A DNA stretch of 64,000 nt, taken from contig CP000781.1 of assembly GCA_000017645.1 (NCBI GenBank), forward strand, positions 1,826,001-1,890,000, written 5' to 3'. The position numbers and the translations under genes were made by a program. This document shows positions 18,929 to 26,791 of this stretch, one piece after another. Source of the stretch: Xanthobacter autotrophicus Py2. GTDB taxonomy: Bacteria; Pseudomonadota; Alphaproteobacteria; Rhizobiales; Xanthobacteraceae. The notes beneath the pieces were generated by a model. The model was not told where the DNA came from and ran no database searches. It was given only the letters and a program-made list of their open reading frames with translations. The first letter of the stretch is position 1. Every line of letters begins with the position of its first letter.

Positions 18929-19468
18929 ATGACCGACATCTGGTTCAAGGCGGGTGAAGCAACCGTTCTCGCAGCGGAAGGGCAGGCCACCGACGCCATG
19001 CCGGAAGTGCTGATCGGCTCCGTGCGCGGCCCGGTGGGGCAGGCGGTCGCCTCCATGATGGGGCAGGTGCAGGGCCACACCCGCATGTTCGTGGTGCGCG
19101 ACCTGAACCAGCTGGTGCGCCCGCTGACCATGATGACCACCAAGGCCACCATCCACACCGCCGAATATGTGGACCTGCTCGGCGGCGTGGTGCAGGCCGC
19201 CATGGGCGACGCCATCATCGATTGCGTCAGTGAGGGCATCCTGCCCAAGGACGAGGTGGACGAGCTGGCCATGATCATCATGGTGTGGCTCGACCCGCGC
19301 TGCGCCGAGGACCCGGACCTCGACAAGGCCGACCTGTATCGCACCAATTACGAGGCGACCAAGCTCGCCATTTCCCGCGCCATCAAGGGCGAGCCGTCCA
19401 TTGACGAGCTGATCGCCAACCGCAAGAGCGTCAAGCACTACGCCCTGGAAGGGGTGATCGACTACTGA
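18929..19468 (+). CDS. Formaldehyde-activating enzyme (Fae) homologue lacking the catalytic His
   Basis: A 179-residue protein with an AGGAGG site just upstream. The C-terminal half is clearly Fae-like: NYEATKLAISRAIKGEPS then RKSVKHY matches the conserved end of Fae, which condenses formaldehyde with tetrahydromethanopterin. The N-terminal GEATVLAAEGQ and VLIGSVRGPVGQAVASMM also align. In known Fae the catalytic His sits in an AHIDLIIG block; here the block reads AMPEVLIG, with Met24 at the His position. It may therefore bind pterin or another ligand without the normal reaction, like the extra Fae paralogues of methylotrophs. No other H4MPT pathway gene is in this window. Confidence 0.82.
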   Translation: MTDIWFKAGEATVLAAEGQATDAMPEVLIGSVRGPVGQAVASMMGQVQGHTRMFVVRDLNQLVRPLTMMTTKATIHTAEYVDLLGGVVQAAMGDAIIDCVSEGILPKDEVDELAMIIMVWLDPRCAEDPDLDKADLYRTNYEATKLAISRAIKGEPSIDELIANRKSVKHYALEGVIDY

Positions 19469-19553
19469 GGGCAAGGCGCCGTCCGGGGCGGGAGGAGGTG
19501 GCTTCCTCTCGCCTCGCCCGGCGGAATGCGCCGGCACGCAAGCGGCGCCCCAC

Positions 19554-20816
19554 TCAGCTGTTACGGCCGGTTTCGGGCATGCGCACGGCATAGATCACGA
19601 AGCCCAGGGCGGCGATGGCCGAGAGGGTGAGGAAGGCGGCGGAATAGCCGGCCCACACGATGGTCACCCCCGCCAGCGTCGCCGACAGGGAGGCGCCGAG
19701 GCCCTGGGCGGTGGCGATGGCGCCCTGGCTGATGTTGAAGCGGCCGGTCCCAAAGGTCAGGTCGGCGACTACCACGGGAAACAGCGCGCCATAGATGCCG
19801 GCGCCCACGCCGTCCAGGCACTGCACCGCGAACAGCCAGTAGGGATCGTTGGAGACCGGATAGAGCGCACCGCGAAGGGCCAGCACCCCGAAGGCGGCGA
19901 GAAAGATGGGCTTGTGGCCCCAGGCATCCGCCTTGGTGCCCACCATCATGGCGACGGGGACCATCACGCATTGGGCCACCACGATGCACAGGGCGATCAG
20001 GGAGGTCGCCTGCTCGCTCCCCACCACCTTGGTGAGCAACTGGCCGGTGGAGGTCAGCATGGCGGCGTTGGAGAGGTGGAAGAGGAAGCACAGCACCGCG
20101 AACAGCAGCAGGGTGCGGTTGGCCAGCAGCACGCCGAGGCTTGAAGGCTTCTCGGTGTCGCCTTTCTCGTGGGTGAGGCCGCGGGCCCGGGTGTCGTCGA
20201 TCTCCGCCCGCGGCACCACCAGCATGGCGCCGATGCTGAGCACGGCGAGGGCACCCATCAGCCAGAACACCACGATGGGCCCGAACAGCAGCGCGGTTCC
20301 TGCCGCTATGGCTGCCGCCATGGCATTGCCGGCATGGTTGAAGGCCTCGTTGCGCCCGATGCGCCGGGAAAATGCCTTCGGCCCCACAAGGCCCAGGGTG
20401 ATGGCCGACAGGGCCGGCGGAAAGATCGCCCCGGCGATGGCGGCGAGGGACTGGGTGCCGGCGACCAGGTAGAAATTGGAGATCAGCGGCAGCGCGAGGC
20501 AGGAGAGGGTGACCGCCAGCGCCGCGCCGATGATGATGGCCGGCTTGTTCCGACTGTTGTCGATCAAGGCGCCGGCGGGCGTCTGGGCGATCAGCCCGAC
20601 GAGGCCGGCGATGGTCATGACGAGGCCCACCGTGGCCTCGTTCCACCCCTGGTCCGGCCCGCGCACAGCGATGAGATAGATGGCGAGATAGGGCCCGAGG
20701 CCGTCGCGCACATCCGCTAGGAACAGGTTGAGGGCATCAAGGCCAAACGCTGCCCGGCGGGAGGGGCCGCCGCCCGAGGCATCTTCCTGCCGCAACTCAT
20801 GCGTTTGATCGAGCAT
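19554..20816 (-). CDS. MFS transporter
   Basis: A 420-residue membrane protein with twelve predicted hydrophobic segments. The loop between helices 2 and 3 (AGALIDNSRNKPAI) is a variant of the MFS GxLaDrxGrk motif. The central cytoplasmic loop (near residues 195-225) is charged. Sequences such as LFLADVRDGLGPYLAIYLI at the N-terminus recall a group of proteobacterial MFS proteins often found near stress or metal genes. Substrate unknown. A run of eight G residues occupies the position of the ribosome site three bases before the ATG. It converges with the Fae homologue. Confidence 0.87.
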   Translation of the reverse strand: MLDQTHELRQEDASGGGPSRRAAFGLDALNLFLADVRDGLGPYLAIYLIAVRGPDQGWNEATVGLVMTIAGLVGLIAQTPAGALIDNSRNKPAIIIGAALAVTLSCLALPLISNFYLVAGTQSLAAIAGAIFPPALSAITLGLVGPKAFSRRIGRNEAFNHAGNAMAAAIAAGTALLFGPIVVFWLMGALAVLSIGAMLVVPRAEIDDTRARGLTHEKGDTEKPSSLGVLLANRTLLLFAVLCFLFHLSNAAMLTSTGQLLTKVVGSEQATSLIALCIVVAQCVMVPVAMMVGTKADAWGHKPIFLAAFGVLALRGALYPVSNDPYWLFAVQCLDGVGAGIYGALFPVVVADLTFGTGRFNISQGAIATAQGLGASLSATLAGVTIVWAGYSAAFLTLSAIAALGFVIYAVRMPETGRNS

Positions 20817-21355
20817 CGACCCCCCCCGGTTTCGGTGCCGCAGCGGAATGGTTTCGCCCGTGCAGGACGTGCGGCACCGGTCCGGCTCAAGGTGTCCGCC
20901 AGGAGGTAACGCCGCGACGCCGGGCGGGGTCCGGGGCTGTGATGGATTTTTACCCGCGTGACGCCTGCTGCCGAGTTCGGTGCCGCCCGAGGCGGGTCGG
21001 GTTTTCGGCTTCCCCTGGGAGAGGAGTGTCGATGGCTGAACCGTCGCCCTTGCTGTTGCCCGCTACCTGCGCAAACTGCTCCCGTCTCATGGCAGCGTCA
21101 TCCCATTGGCTGGAAAATGCTTTAGGTCACGTTGACGTTGGTGGAGCCGGTCCAAGCTCTCCACTAAGCTCGACGCACGCGCGGCGCATCGGGGGCTCGT
21201 ATCATCCGATCGCGTCCGGGCTTCGTATCGAGTGCATGGATGTCGCCGAGCCCAGCCTGTTTGCTCTCCCGCTCCCCCCGTCGCACCGGGCGGGTACGCC
21301 TGTCGGCGTCCGGCCGCGCGGGCGGTTTGCGGTCCCGCCGGCCGGTTCGCCGGCC
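20817..21355. other. Region upstream of the ECF sigma operon, no gene seen
   Basis: About 540 bp. The sigma-factor frame stays open back to 20939, but the translated sequence is rich in Pro, Ser and Arg with no family resemblance, so I treat it as untranslated. It should hold the promoter of the sigma operon and of the leftward MFS gene; I could not find a convincing RpoE-type TGATC plus TAnnTA pair. A GGCCGG-ttcg-CCGGCC hairpin ends at the base before the proposed sigma start. Confidence 0.4.
21340..21355 (+). promoter_or_regulatory. UUCG-capped hairpin abutting the sigma factor start codon
   Basis: ggccgg (21340-21345), ttcg loop, ccggcc (21350-21355), immediately followed by ATG at 21356. 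UUCG-capped GC stems are very stable in RNA, so this would hinder initiation at that ATG, or it means the next in-frame ATG at 21395 is used. Confidence 0.4.
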
Positions 21356-21928
21356 ATGAGCGCCGTCCAACCCGAGCGCCGAGCGGGCGCTGACATGAGC
21401 GCTCTGGTCGTAGCCATCGCGCGCACCGGGGACCGTGAAGCCTTCGCACAGCTGTTCCGCCATTTCGCGCCCCGGGTGAAGGCGTTCCTCATGCGCAGCG
21501 GCCTTTCCGCCAACGCGGCGGAGGAGCTGGCGCAAGAGACGCTGCTGATGGTGTGGCGCAAGGCGTCCTATTTCGACCCGGCCCGCGCCGCCGCCTCCAC
21601 CTGGATCTTCGCCATCGCCCGCAACCTCTCCATCGACCTGAAGCGCCGCGAGCGCCACATCAGCACGGTGGATGCGGACGCCGCCGACGAGGAGGCCGAC
21701 GAGACCTCCGGCGAAACCATCCTCATGGGCGCCGAGCGCGATGCGCGGGTGCGGGCGGCCCTCGCCAAGCTCTCCGAGGAGCAGGCCACCATCGTCCGGC
21801 TCTCCTTTTTCCAGGAGAAGCCCCATTCGCAGATCGCGCAGGAGCTGGGCATTCCGCTCGGCACCGCCAAATCGCGCGTCCGCCTGGCGCTGAGCCGCCT
21901 GCGCACGCTGCTGGAAGATTTGAAATGA
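21356..21928 (+). CDS. rpoE: ECF RNA polymerase sigma factor, RpoE/ChrR-linked type
   Basis: A 190-residue ECF sigma factor. Region 2 spans ALVVAIARTGDREAFAQLFR to ASTWIFAIARNLSIDLKR, and region 4 has LPLGTAKSR-like IPLGTAKSRVRLALSRLR near the C-terminus. The whole resembles the Rhodobacter RpoE group (ECF11), which answers singlet oxygen and peroxides. The ATG at 21356 gives an N-terminus of the right length, though 21395 (MSALVVA) is possible. The stop overlaps the start of the ChrR-like anti-sigma gene by 4 bp, so both are coupled and probably autoregulated. Confidence 0.9.
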   Translation: MSAVQPERRAGADMSALVVAIARTGDREAFAQLFRHFAPRVKAFLMRSGLSANAAEELAQETLLMVWRKASYFDPARAAASTWIFAIARNLSIDLKRRERHISTVDADAADEEADETSGETILMGAERDARVRAALAKLSEEQATIVRLSFFQEKPHSQIAQELGIPLGTAKSRVRLALSRLRTLLEDLK

Positions 21929-22632
21929 GCGTCCATTCCCATCCCGGCGATGCGACCCTGCTGCGGTATGCGGCAGGCACGCTGCCGGCCGGGCCGGCCC
22001 TGCTGGTGGAGATCCACCTTCAGGGTTGCCCGCACTGCCGCGCGGCGGTGCGCCGGTTCGAGGCGGTGGGCGGGGCGCTGCTGGACGCCGCCGAGCCGGC
22101 TGCCCTCGCCGCCGACGCTTTCGCCCGCACCCTGGCGCGGCTTGGACCCGCCCCCGTGTCCGGGGGCCTGACGGGCGGTGGCGCCCGGCGGGATCATCTG
22201 GAGGCGGCCTTCTCCGGACCGGCCGCCGCGCCGCGCCTTCCCGAGGGGCTGGTGCTGCCGGAAGGCGTCCGCCTACCGCGGCCGCTCACCTCCCGCCGCA
22301 TCGGCGCCATGATGCCGGTGGCGCCCGGCGTGCGCGTGGGGCGGGTGCATGTACCCGAGGACGGGCAGTCCAACGTGTTCCTGTTCCAGATCGGGCCGGG
22401 CCGGGCCATTCCCCGGCACACCCACGACGGGACGGAATACACCCACGTTATCTGCGGCGGCTTCAGCGACCCGTCCGGCCATTACGGTGCCGGCGACCTG
22501 GTGGAGGCGGACGGGGACGTGGAGCATTCACCGCGGGTGGATGATGATGGCACCTGCATCTGCCTTGCCGCCTTCGAGGGTCGCCTGCGCTTTCGCGGCC
22601 TGCTGGGCGTGGTGCTGCGGCCGTTCCTTTGA
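21925..22632 (+). CDS. chrR: ChrR-type zinc anti-sigma factor with cupin domain
   Basis: A 235-residue protein. The N-terminal anti-sigma domain has HPGD and the zinc motif HLQGCPHC (His-x3-Cys-x2-Cys) near residue 32. The C-terminal cupin domain (about 120-235) has RHTHDGTEYTHV, matching the metal-binding His cluster of ChrR, and a later EHSPRVDDDG. ChrR holds the sigma factor inactive until singlet oxygen or organic peroxide triggers its loss. Coupled to the upstream sigma gene, and separated from the convergent DUF2244 gene by only 6 bp. Confidence 0.9.
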   Translation: MSVHSHPGDATLLRYAAGTLPAGPALLVEIHLQGCPHCRAAVRRFEAVGGALLDAAEPAALAADAFARTLARLGPAPVSGGLTGGGARRDHLEAAFSGPAAAPRLPEGLVLPEGVRLPRPLTSRRIGAMMPVAPGVRVGRVHVPEDGQSNVFLFQIGPGRAIPRHTHDGTEYTHVICGGFSDPSGHYGAGDLVEADGDVEHSPRVDDDGTCICLAAFEGRLRFRGLLGVVLRPFL

Positions 22633-22646
22633 GAGCGCTCAAAAGG
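22626..22646. terminator. Short hairpin spanning both stop codons of a convergent pair
   Basis: cctttgag (22626-22633) pairs with ctcaaaagg (22638-22646) with one bulged A and a 4-base loop. The stop codons of the ChrR-like and DUF2244 genes are both inside it. Stem is short, so termination is uncertain. Confidence 0.25.
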
Positions 22647-23178
22647 AATTGCGGGGCACGCCCTTCTTCACCACCGACAGGGCACGGGAGAGGTCGGTCG
22701 CCAGCGCCGCCTTCTGGTCCGGCCCCAGAAAGCGCCCGACCGGCACGGTGCGCGGGCCGCTGACGAGGGCGACATCCAGCGTGCCGTGGTCCTCGTCGTC
22801 CTCCCGCGTCAGGCGGGTCCAGAACGGGTTGAGCCGGGTGATGGTGCGCCGCCCGCGCGCCGGCTCGCGCCGCACCTCGATGACGCTGGGGGTGACGAGG
22901 ATATGCTCGCGCGCCCGCGCCGAGCGGAAACTGGCGCGGAAGGCGACGTAGATCAAAAGCACGTCGAGGCCGAAGAAGCCGAAAATGGGCCATGCCCCCA
23001 TGGCCAGGAAGGCAAGCCCGGTGACGAGGCTGACGCTGCCCACGCCCAACATCACCAGGCGAAAGCCGCGCGGCGTGAGCGAGCGATGCGGGGCAAGCGT
23101 CACCGCATAGACGACGGGTTCCTCCGGGAACCCCGCGTCCCCTTCGGGTGCGGTATCACGGTCGCTGGCTTGGGGCAT
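22639..23178 (-). CDS. DUF2244 family membrane protein
   Basis: A 179-residue protein with two adjacent hydrophobic segments (about 52-92: LVMLGVGSVSLVTGLAFLAM and PIFGFFGLDVLLIYVAF) followed by a soluble domain with ILVTPSVIEVRR and a C-terminal PVGRFLGPDQK. This layout is typical of DUF2244, an uncharacterised inner-membrane family of alphaproteobacteria. I start at 23178 (MPQASDRD); the frame is open much further, but over the oppositely transcribed nth gene. It is divergent from nth with only 22 bp between start codons, a conserved arrangement in the order as far as I recall. Confidence 0.88.
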   Translation of the reverse strand: MPQASDRDTAPEGDAGFPEEPVVYAVTLAPHRSLTPRGFRLVMLGVGSVSLVTGLAFLAMGAWPIFGFFGLDVLLIYVAFRASFRSARAREHILVTPSVIEVRREPARGRRTITRLNPFWTRLTREDDEDHGTLDVALVSGPRTVPVGRFLGPDQKAALATDLSRALSVVKKGVPRNSF

Positions 23179-23200
23179 TGGCGAACAGTATACCGGAAAA

Positions 23201-24280
23201 ATGCCGCGCAAGATCACCCCGCCCAAACCTTCCGTTGCGACCGAGGCAGCAGCCGCCAAACCCGATGCCGCCACACCCGGCGTTTCCGCACCGGCAAAGC
23301 CGCGTGCGGCGCCGGCATCTGCTTTACCGGCTGCGAAAGCCGGGACGGGGAGCGGCAAGGCTGGAGCGAAGGACAAGGCCCGAGCAGGTGCGGCCAAGGG
23401 GGCTGCCAAGTCCCCGGCCAAGGGTGACGCCAAGGGTGGCGCCAAGGGTGCGGCCCAAGCTACGGCCCAAGCTCCCGCCAAGGTTCCCGCCAAGGTTCCC
23501 GCCAAGGCTCCGGCCAAGCCGGCCGCCAAATCCGCACCCTCCGGCAAGCGCAAGCCGGCCACGCCACCACCCGCCAGCCCCGCGCCCCGCCGCAACAAGG
23601 CGGTGGCCAATGCCGCCGCCGCCGCCCACGGCAAGACGCTCCTCGTCTGGAGCGAAGAGGAGATCGCCGAGGCCTTCGCCCGCTTCGAGGCGCAGGATCC
23701 CGAGCCCAAGGGCGAACTCAACCACACCGATGCCTTCACCCTGCTGGTTGCCGTGGTGCTCTCGGCACAGGCCACCGATACGGGGGTCAACAAGGCCACC
23801 ACCGGCCTGTTCGCTGCCGCCGCCACCCCCGCCGCCATGGTCACGCTCGGCGAGGAGGAGGTGGCCCGCCGCATTCGCACCCTCGGCCTCTATCGCGGCA
23901 AGGCGAAAAATGTGGTGGAGCTGTCCCGCCTGCTGCTGGAACGGCATGCCGGCATGGTGCCGCGCGACCGCGAGGCGCTGGAGGCGCTGCCGGGGGTGGG
24001 GCGCAAGACCGCCAATGTGGTGCTGAACATCGCCTTCGGCGCGCCGACCATTGCGGTGGACACCCACCTGTTCCGGGTGGCAAACCGCACCGGCCTAGCT
24101 CCCGGCCCGACGCCGCTGGCGGTGGAACTGGGCCTGGAGGCGCGCATCCCCGACCGCTTCAAGCTGCATGCCCACCACTGGCTGATTCTGCACGGCCGCT
24201 ACATCTGCAAGGCGTCCAGGCCCGAATGCGGCCGCTGCATCATCGCGGATCTCTGCCGCTGGCCGGAGAAACGCTTCTGA
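23201..24280 (+). CDS. nth: Endonuclease III with a long basic N-terminal tail
   Basis: A 359-residue DNA glycosylase/AP lyase for oxidised pyrimidines. Residues about 150-359 are a complete Nth: HhH motif LPGVGRKTANVVLN with the catalytic Lys, VDTHLFRVANR with the catalytic Asp, and the [4Fe-4S] ligands in CKASRPECGRCIIADLC (Cys-x6-Cys-x2-Cys-x5-Cys). Ordinary Nth is about 210 residues. The extra first 145 residues are almost only Ala, Lys, Pro and Gly, histone-H1-like, and include eleven 4-residue units. The tail probably adds non-specific DNA binding. Divergent from DUF2244. Confidence 0.93.
   Translation: MPRKITPPKPSVATEAAAAKPDAATPGVSAPAKPRAAPASALPAAKAGTGSGKAGAKDKARAGAAKGAAKSPAKGDAKGGAKGAAQATAQAPAKVPAKVPAKAPAKPAAKSAPSGKRKPATPPPASPAPRRNKAVANAAAAAHGKTLLVWSEEEIAEAFARFEAQDPEPKGELNHTDAFTLLVAVVLSAQATDTGVNKATTGLFAAAATPAAMVTLGEEEVARRIRTLGLYRGKAKNVVELSRLLLERHAGMVPRDREALEALPGVGRKTANVVLNIAFGAPTIAVDTHLFRVANRTGLAPGPTPLAVELGLEARIPDRFKLHAHHWLILHGRYICKASRPECGRCIIADLCRWPEKRF
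23387..23518 (+). repeat. Eleven in-frame 12-bp repeats in nth
   Basis: 132 bp read as eleven 12-base units ending mostly in gccaag. Each encodes four residues, xxAK or xxAQ: GAAK, GAAK, SPAK, GDAK, GGAK, GAAQ, ATAQ, APAK, VPAK, VPAK, APAK. Two neighbouring units (gttcccgccaag) are identical. Slippage changing unit number would keep the frame. Confidence 0.8.
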
Positions 24281-24350
24281 GGGGGCTCTCAGAGCCTCTT
24301 GAAGATCCGCCGCGATCGGTGTTTTCAGCCCTTTATCGGTATTTAAAACC

Positions 24351-24519
24351 GTCATGGCCGGGCTTGTCCCGGCCATCCACGCGGCGCGGCCTGGAACGAT
24401 TTTCGCAAGCTGCCCCAAGCGGCTAGGCGTGGATACCCGGAACTCGGGTGTTCCCGAGTTCCGCCTCCGGGGAGCCGAAGTCGGCAACAGCCGACTTCGG
24501 GGACAAGCCCGGGCATGAC
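24351..24519. repeat. Nested palindromic element (clover-shaped inverted repeats)
   Basis: Outer arms gtcatggccgggcttgtccc (24351-24370) and its complement (24500-24519) match 19 of 20. Inside are three further hairpins: atccacgc/gcgtggat (24375-24382, 24427-24434), a 10-bp stem with 4-base loop (24439-24462) and an 11-bp stem with 4-base loop (24475-24500). It fills most of the gap between nth and aroKB. No coding frame is evident. The outer arm sequence is, from memory, a widespread intergenic repeat in Bradyrhizobiaceae and relatives. Confidence 0.75.
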
Positions 24520-24566
24520 GAGCGTGAGCGCGGGAATACCCCTTTGAATTTCGACAGGGGGGCGCC

Positions 24567-26456
24567 TCAGCGCATCTCCGCCAGGAAGGCGCGCACCTCG
24601 TCCGGGTTCACGTCCTTGGCCACGAAGGCCTCGCCGATGCCGCGCACCAGGATGAAGGTGAGTGCGCCGCGGCTGACCTTCTTGTCCTGGGCGATGAGGG
24701 CCATCAGCCCGTCCGTGTCCGGCAATTCGCCCGGCACGTCGGAAATCTTCGTGGGCAGGCCGGCGGCTTCCAGGTGCCGCACCGCCCGCGTCACGTCCTG
24801 TCCCGGGCACAGGCCGAGTCGCGCCGAGAAGGCGAAGGCCAGCGCCATGCCGATGGCGACGCCCTCGCCGTGCAGCAGGCGGCTGGAATAGCCGGCGCCC
24901 GCCTCCAGCGCGTGGCCGAAGGTGTGGCCGAGGTTGAGAAGCGCCCGGTCGCCGGTCTCCTTCTCGTCGCGGGCGACGATGGCGGCCTTGGCCATGCAGC
25001 TCGCCGCCACGGCCGAGATGCGCTCCGGCCCGCCATTGATGACGCCGGCGAAGTCGCGCTCCAGCGTGTCGAACAGGGCGCGGTCGCCGAGCAGGCCGTA
25101 TTTCACCACTTCCGCATAGCCGGCGCGCACCTCGCGCACGGGCAGGGTGTCCAGCGCTGCGGTATCGGCCAACACCAGCACCGGCTGGTGGAAGGCGCCG
25201 ACCAGGTTCTTGCCCTGGGGCGAGTTGATGCCGGTCTTACCGCCGACGGAAGAGTCCACCTGGCTGAGCAGGGTGGTCGGCGCCTGCACCACGTCCACCC
25301 CGCGCCGCAGCACCGAGGCGGCGAAGCCCGCGAGGTCGCCCACCACGCCGCCACCCAGCGCCAGCACCAGGTCGCGCCGCTCAATGCGGGCGGAAATCAG
25401 GCCTTCCACCACCTGCTGGAGGCCGGGCCAGCCCTTGGTCTTCTCGCCCGGCTCCACCACGATGGCCGTATGGTCGATGCCGGCGGCGGATAGCGAGTCC
25501 TGAACCGTCTTCAGGTGCCCGGCGGCCGCCACGTTGGCGTCGGTGACGATGGCGACCCGCGCGCCCTTGCGCAGCACGGTCACATGGGTGCCCGCCTCGG
25601 CCAGCAGGCCGGGGCCGATATAGATGTCATAGGGCCGCCCGGCCAGATCCACGCGCACGGTGCTGCGGGTGATGTCGCCGACGGGCAGGGGCTCGGGCTC
25701 GGCATGGGCCAGATCGGCGGGGCCGAGGGCGGCGGGACCAATAGGGGCGGACATGGAACGGGTCCCTTCGGGATACTGGATGAGATGGCGGTGCACGGCG
25801 CCGATCACCTCTTCCACCACCATCTCGTGCACCACGTCGCGGCTGTCCACGATCACGTCGGCGAGGGCGTAGGTGTCGCCGCGCTGCTGCAGCAGGGTGG
25901 CGAGCTTCGCCGCCGGGTCGCCCTGGGCAAGGAGGGGGCGGTCGGTGCGCTTCTTCACACGCCTGAGCAGGGTGTGGAGGTCGGCACGCAGCCAGACCGA
26001 GACGCCCTGGCGGGCCACCGCGTCGCGGGTCTCACTGTTCATGAAGGCGCCGCCGCCGGTGGCGAGCACGCTGGGGCCGGACTGGAGCAGCCGCGCCACT
26101 ACCCGCTTCTCGCCCTCGCGGAACTCCACCTCGCCACGGCGGGCGAAGATTTCCGGAATGCTCATGCAGGCGGCGCGCTCGATCTCCTCGTCGGCATCCA
26201 CGAAGGGCAGGCCGAGCCGCTTGGCGAGCCTGCGGCCCACCGACGACTTGCCGGCCCCCGGCATGCCCACCAGCACGATGGAGCGGCGCCCGAGGCGGCG
26301 GACCATGTCGGCAGGCGTCACCGGAGCAGGTGTCACCGGGGCAGGCGTCACCGGGGCAGGCGTAAGGGAGGCGGGCGCGGCCTCGGCGGCTTCGCTGGTC
26401 CCGGCTTCGGTGCTCTCGGTGTCCCTGCGGGACGGGGGGCTGTTCTGGGTCTGCAC
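24567..26456 (-). CDS. aroKB: Fused shikimate kinase / 3-dehydroquinate synthase
   Basis: One frame encodes both enzymes. After a Pro/Ala/Thr-rich leader, the kinase domain (about 55-220) has Walker A GMPGAGKSS, the shikimate-binding ADEEIE and GEVEFREGE, and GGGAFMN. From about residue 235 follows dehydroquinate synthase with EPGEKTKGW, GGGVVGDLAGFAA, TTLLSQVDSSVGGKTGIN, the metal ligands in EVVKYG and NLGHTFGHALE. They catalyse two steps of the shikimate pathway. I start at GTG 26456 (629 residues), which has AGGAAGG five bases upstream; TTG 26498 or ATG 26306 are alternatives. An internal ATG at 25754 could yield AroB alone. Confidence 0.9.
   Translation of the reverse strand: MQTQNSPPSRRDTESTEAGTSEAAEAAPASLTPAPVTPAPVTPAPVTPADMVRRLGRRSIVLVGMPGAGKSSVGRRLAKRLGLPFVDADEEIERAACMSIPEIFARRGEVEFREGEKRVVARLLQSGPSVLATGGGAFMNSETRDAVARQGVSVWLRADLHTLLRRVKKRTDRPLLAQGDPAAKLATLLQQRGDTYALADVIVDSRDVVHEMVVEEVIGAVHRHLIQYPEGTRSMSAPIGPAALGPADLAHAEPEPLPVGDITRSTVRVDLAGRPYDIYIGPGLLAEAGTHVTVLRKGARVAIVTDANVAAAGHLKTVQDSLSAAGIDHTAIVVEPGEKTKGWPGLQQVVEGLISARIERRDLVLALGGGVVGDLAGFAASVLRRGVDVVQAPTTLLSQVDSSVGGKTGINSPQGKNLVGAFHQPVLVLADTAALDTLPVREVRAGYAEVVKYGLLGDRALFDTLERDFAGVINGGPERISAVAASCMAKAAIVARDEKETGDRALLNLGHTFGHALEAGAGYSSRLLHGEGVAIGMALAFAFSARLGLCPGQDVTRAVRHLEAAGLPTKISDVPGELPDTDGLMALIAQDKKVSRGALTFILVRGIGEAFVAKDVNPDEVRAFLAEMR
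26314..26358 (-). repeat. Three 15-bp repeats in the aroKB leader
   Basis: Three near-identical 15-base units (type ggcgtcaccggggca on the plus strand) encode a repeated TPAPV pentapeptide in the leader before the kinase domain. The repeat keeps the frame and probably forms a flexible extended linker. Confidence 0.7.
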
Positions 26457-26647
26457 CCGCGCCTTCCTCGCTGCGGCGGCTTGGCCGTGCGCATGCAAAC
26501 CTGCGCGCGAACGGCGGACCGGACGGGTGCGGCTCTAGCATCCGCAACGCGAGCCGGCAATGCGGTTGAACAAGACGGCCCGGCGTGGCACCTCTCGGCA
26601 TGAGGGGCCGCGCGGGTCGATTCGCGGCCCGGCACGAGGAGGCGAAG

Positions 26648-26791
26648 GTGCCGACGCTCTTCCGCTTGCTGGCGGTCCTGGCCGTATTGTGCGGCCTCGC
26701 CTATGCGGCCCTCTGGGCGCTCGCCAACAAGGTGGAGCCGCAGCAGCGCGAGATCACCTTCACTGTTCCCGCCGAGAAGATCGGCAAATGA
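26648..26791 (+). CDS. Small single-pass membrane protein upstream of xerD
   Basis: A 47-residue protein with a GTG start at 26648, chosen because GAGGAGG lies eight bases upstream. The sequence is VPTLFRLLAVLAVLCG then a continuing hydrophobic helix to residue 25, then a short polar tail ending FTVPAEKIGK. The stop overlaps the xerD start (ATGA), so they are coupled. Small proteins of this kind are commonly found before xerD in Rhizobiales; no function is known to me. Confidence 0.75.
   Translation: MPTLFRLLAVLAVLCGLAYAALWALANKVEPQQREITFTVPAEKIGK

Noticed and set aside
20939..21355. N-terminal extension of the ECF sigma factor
   Set aside because: The extra 139 residues do not resemble any sigma region, and ECF factors are about 190 residues long.
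23387..23518. CRISPR-like array
   Set aside because: The repeat units are contiguous 12-mers in a coding frame, with no spacers.
24351..24519. Insertion sequence or tRNA
   Set aside because: No transposase frame or flanking duplication is seen, and the hairpins do not fit tRNA arm sizes or conserved bases.
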